Positions 61,828 through 64,000 of a DNA stretch of 64,000 nucleotides are shown in pieces; the first letter of the stretch is position 1, and the number at the start of each line of letters is the position of its first letter. The stretch lies in contig NZ_LZJZ01000086.1 in NCBI RefSeq assembly GCF_001667585.1, forward strand, positions 19,026 to 83,025, in the 5' to 3' direction. The DNA is from Mycobacterium sp. E2733 (lineage in GTDB: Bacteria; Actinomycetota; Actinomycetes; Mycobacteriales; Mycobacteriaceae). The notes under the pieces are model-generated. The model saw only the letters and a list, made by a program, of their open reading frames with translations. It had not been told where the DNA came from and made no database searches. Both the position numbers and the translations under genes were made by a program.

Positions 61828-62517
61828 TTGCCCGCCAAGCCGGATCCGAAGCGGCGCTCCCCGGCATCGCGTCCGGGGAAGGCCGGGGATCCGGTTCGGC
61901 GCCGCCGGACGGCCAAGCCGTCTTCCAAACCGTCCCAAACGGCGAAGCAGCCCAGCGCGCGGTCGGTCGAGCATGTCGTCGAGCCCATCAAGCGACAGGC
62001 GGTCGAATCGGTCGAGCAGCGGTCCGAGCAGCGGCTGGGTCTCACCGCGCGGCGGGCGGCGGTGCTCGCCGCGGTCGTCTGCGTGCTGACGCTGACCATC
62101 GCCGGCCCGGTGCGGACCTACTTTGCCCAGCGCACGGAGATGAATCAGTTGACGGCAAGCGAAGCCGCGTTGCGCGCTCAGATCGCCGAGCTCGAGCAGA
62201 AGAAGGCCAAGCTCGCTGATCCGGCCTACATCGCCGCGCAGGCCCGCGAGCGGCTCGGCTTCGTCAAGCCCGGCGACATTCCGTTCCAGGTCCAGCTTCC
62301 GCCGACGGCGGCGACACCTTCCGAGCCTGGAGGTCCGGCGGCGAAACCCGCCAACAGCGATCCCTGGTACACCTCGCTCTGGCACACCATCGCCGACGCA
62401 CCGCACCTGCCGCCGGCCAATGTTCCCCCGACCGACGTCCCGCCCGCCGCGCCGCAACCGGGCCCAGCGGGTCCCGTTCCACCGGTCCCACCGAATCCCA
62501 CGTCGCCCGGTGGTTGA
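61828..62517 (+). CDS. FtsB/DivIC-family septum formation protein
   Basis: 229 residues if started at the TTG at 61828, two bases... after the eno stop, with GGAGG upstream inside eno; ATG 61807 is in frame and would overlap eno. A basic, Ser/Pro-rich cytoplasmic N terminus (about 1-70), one membrane helix (about 74-92), a coiled coil (about 100-130, LRAQIAELEQKKAKLAD) and a Pro-rich outer tail. RERLGFVKPGDIPF is the conserved DivIC end. It would link FtsL/FtsQ at the divisome. Matches Rv1024 in size and place. Confidence 0.9.
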   Translation: MPAKPDPKRRSPASRPGKAGDPVRRRRTAKPSSKPSQTAKQPSARSVEHVVEPIKRQAVESVEQRSEQRLGLTARRAAVLAAVVCVLTLTIAGPVRTYFAQRTEMNQLTASEAALRAQIAELEQKKAKLADPAYIAAQARERLGFVKPGDIPFQVQLPPTAATPSEPGGPAAKPANSDPWYTSLWHTIADAPHLPPANVPPTDVPPAAPQPGPAGPVPPVPPNPTSPGG

Positions 62518-62998
62518 CCGTGCCGACCTGGAGGCCGTGGCGCGTCAGCTCGGGCGTGAGCCCCGCGGCGTGCTCGAAATTGCCTACCGGTGCCCCAATG
62601 GCGAGCCCGGCGTGGTGAAGACCACACCGAAACTTCCTGACGGAACGCCGTTTCCGACGCTGTACTACCTGACACATCCGGTGCTGACCGCGGCCGCGAG
62701 CAGGCTGGAAACGACGGGCTTGATGCGCGAGATGACCGAGCGCCTGCGGCATGACCCGGAATTGGCGGCCGCGTACCGGCGAGCCCACGAGTCGTATCTG
62801 GCCGAGCGGGACGCGATTGAGCCGCTGGGGACGACGTTCTCCGGTGGCGGAATGCCGGACCGGGTCAAGTGCCTGCACGTGCTGATCGCGCACTCGCTGG
62901 CCAAAGGGCCGGGCTGCAATCCGCTCGGTGATGAGGCGCTCGCGATCCTGGCCCCCGAACCCGCGATGGCGGGTGTTTTGGTGACGGGAGAATGGTGA
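62510..62998 (+). CDS. DUF501-family protein
   Basis: 162 residues from the GTG at 62510, overlapping the previous gene by 8 bp. PRGVLEIAYRCPNGEPGVVKT, TLYYLTHPVLTAAASRLE and CLHVLIAHSLAKGPGCNPLGDE are the family blocks, with conserved His and Cys residues that suggest a metal site. Function is unknown; the gene is almost always next to ppx and divIC in Actinobacteria. Orthologue of Rv1025. Confidence 0.93.
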   Translation: MVDRADLEAVARQLGREPRGVLEIAYRCPNGEPGVVKTTPKLPDGTPFPTLYYLTHPVLTAAASRLETTGLMREMTERLRHDPELAAAYRRAHESYLAERDAIEPLGTTFSGGGMPDRVKCLHVLIAHSLAKGPGCNPLGDEALAILAPEPAMAGVLVTGEW

Positions 62999-63936
62999 GC
63001 AGGCTCGCCGGAATCGACTGCGGCACCAACTCGATTCGGTTGTTGATCGCCGATGTGAGCGACGGCCGGCTCCACGACGTGCATCGGGAAACGCGGATCG
63101 TGCGGTTGGGACAGGGCGTCGACGCGACGGGTCAGTTCGCGCCGGAGGCGATCTCCCGAACCCGGGGCGCATTGGCCGATTACGCGTCGCTGCTCGAGCG
63201 GCACGGCGCCGAGCGGGTGCGAATGGTGGCCACGTCGGCGGCTCGCGACGTCGCCAATCGTGATGTCTTCTTCGCGATGACGGCCGACGTGCTGGGCGCT
63301 GTGCTGCCCGGCGCGGTGGCGGAGGTGATCACCGGCGCCGAGGAGGCCGCGCTTTCCTTTCGCGGAGCCGTTGGCGAATTAGAACGTGCGGCAGGGCCTT
63401 TCGTCGTCGTCGATCTGGGCGGCGGTTCCACCGAGATCGTGGTTGGCGGCGACGCGGTGGTGGCGAGCTATTCCGCCGACATCGGCTGCGTCCGCCTGAC
63501 CGAACGCTGCCTGCACTCGGACCCGCCGACGCCCGACGAGGTGGAGGCGGCCCGTGCGGTGGTGCGCGAGCGTCTCGACGTCGCGCTGGGCGTGGTGCCG
63601 GTGGAGGCGGCGCGGACCTGGGTCGGGCTGGCCGGGACGATGACCACGCTGTCGGCGCTGGCGCACAACATGACGACGTATGATTCTGCGGCCATTCATC
63701 TTTCCCGTGTCGCCGGCGGTGATCTGCTGGCTGTGTGCGAACGGTTGATCGCGATGCCGCGGTCGGAGCGGGCGGCGCTGCCGCCGATGCACGAGGGCCG
63801 TGCCGATGTGATCGGTGGGGGCGCGATCGTGGTCGAGGAGTTGTTGCGTGAGCTGCGCACCCGCGCCGGCATCGACGAGCTGACCGTCAGCGAGCACGAC
63901 ATCCTGGACGGCATCGTGCTGTCGATCGCGGGATAA
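62992..63936 (+). CDS. ppx2: Exopolyphosphatase / Ppx-GppA family (PPX2)
   Basis: 314 residues. AGIDCGTNSIRLLIADV is the first phosphate motif of the ASKHA fold, TSAARDVANRD and EVITGAEEAALSF follow, VVDLGGGSTEIVV is phosphate motif 2, and the C terminus carries the GGGAIV block. It lacks the C-terminal HD-like extension of long Ppx enzymes. It would act on short polyphosphate or pppGpp. The start overlaps DUF501 by 7 bp. Orthologue of Rv1026. Confidence 0.95.
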   Translation: MVSRLAGIDCGTNSIRLLIADVSDGRLHDVHRETRIVRLGQGVDATGQFAPEAISRTRGALADYASLLERHGAERVRMVATSAARDVANRDVFFAMTADVLGAVLPGAVAEVITGAEEAALSFRGAVGELERAAGPFVVVDLGGGSTEIVVGGDAVVASYSADIGCVRLTERCLHSDPPTPDEVEAARAVVRERLDVALGVVPVEAARTWVGLAGTMTTLSALAHNMTTYDSAAIHLSRVAGGDLLAVCERLIAMPRSERAALPPMHEGRADVIGGGAIVVEELLRELRTRAGIDELTVSEHDILDGIVLSIAG

Positions 63937-63978
63937 GTCACAGCCGTCACTTGCGTCTCGGCGCCGGAGGACTCGACG

Positions 63979-64000
63979 ATTTGCCCGCCTCATAGCGACA
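63979..64000. repeat. Dispersed palindromic repeat, arm cut by the window end
   Basis: TTTGCCCGCCTCATAGCGAC is, in inverse orientation, a near copy (about three differences) of the arm at 44343-44365. It follows the ppx2 stop by about 45 bp. The opposite arm should lie just past base 64000 if this is a full copy. Confidence 0.55.

Noticed and set aside
1..64000. CRISPR arrays, insertion sequences, prophage or integrase genes
   Set aside because: No regularly spaced repeats, transposase, integrase or phage structural genes were found; the islands have no visible mobility genes inside this window.

Overview
The window is high-GC mycobacterial DNA. Apart from two insertions, its gene order matches the Mycobacterium tuberculosis Rv1001-Rv1026 stretch: arcA, pmt, rsmI, pabB, metG, tatD, rpfB, ksgA, ispE, pks16, pth, rplY, lpqT, prsA, glmU, tRNA-Gln, a TetR gene, mfd, mazG, lpqU, eno, a FtsB/DivIC-like gene, a DUF501 gene and ppx2. 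A PPE gene, LpqT/LpqU-type lipoproteins and an RpfB confirm the genus. The accessory content suggests a non-tuberculous species; the species itself cannot be read from the sequence.

Region 1 (1-6410): the C-terminal part of arginine deiminase, protein O-mannosyltransferase, RsmI, PabB, and an ECF41-type sigma factor translationally coupled to an FAD/NAD oxidoreductase.

Region 2 (6677-34375) is the main accessory island, sitting where M. tuberculosis has little between pabB and metG. It starts with two paralogous DUF4832-like lipoproteins flanking an intact GAF-GGDEF-EAL (cyclic di-GMP) enzyme. A Wzx/Wzy-type exopolysaccharide locus follows: a Wzz/BY-kinase-like protein, a Wzy-like polymerase, glycosyltransferases, an AKR-GMC redox pair, two methyltransferases, a Wzx-like flippase, an initiating sugar transferase and an RmlC-like epimerase. 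A PPE gene lies directly upstream of, and in line with, the leftward polysaccharide operon. Past an AT-rich, palindrome-bearing control region come two gamma-butyrolactone-receptor-like TetR genes, a BcsB-like protein without BcsA, a polysaccharide deacetylase and a small PAS protein. Together these look like a surface or exported polysaccharide system with its own c-di-GMP and TetR control.

Region 3 (34561-44099): a TetR gene, metG, tatD, the rpfB-ksgA-ispE unit with a structured leader, an acyl-AMP ligase (pks16), and pth/rplY.

Region 4 (44220-50054) is a second insertion between rplY and lpqT: an SDR and a cytochrome P450 in one operon, divergent from a 1106-residue cyclase-ATPase-LuxR regulator and flanked by a short palindromic repeat.

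Region 5 (50088-64000): lpqT, an ArsC-fold protein without its catalytic cysteine, prsA, glmU, tRNA-Gln, a leaderless TetR gene, then mfd-mazG, lpqU, eno, DivIC-like, DUF501 and ppx2. No insertion sequence, prophage or CRISPR array was seen.
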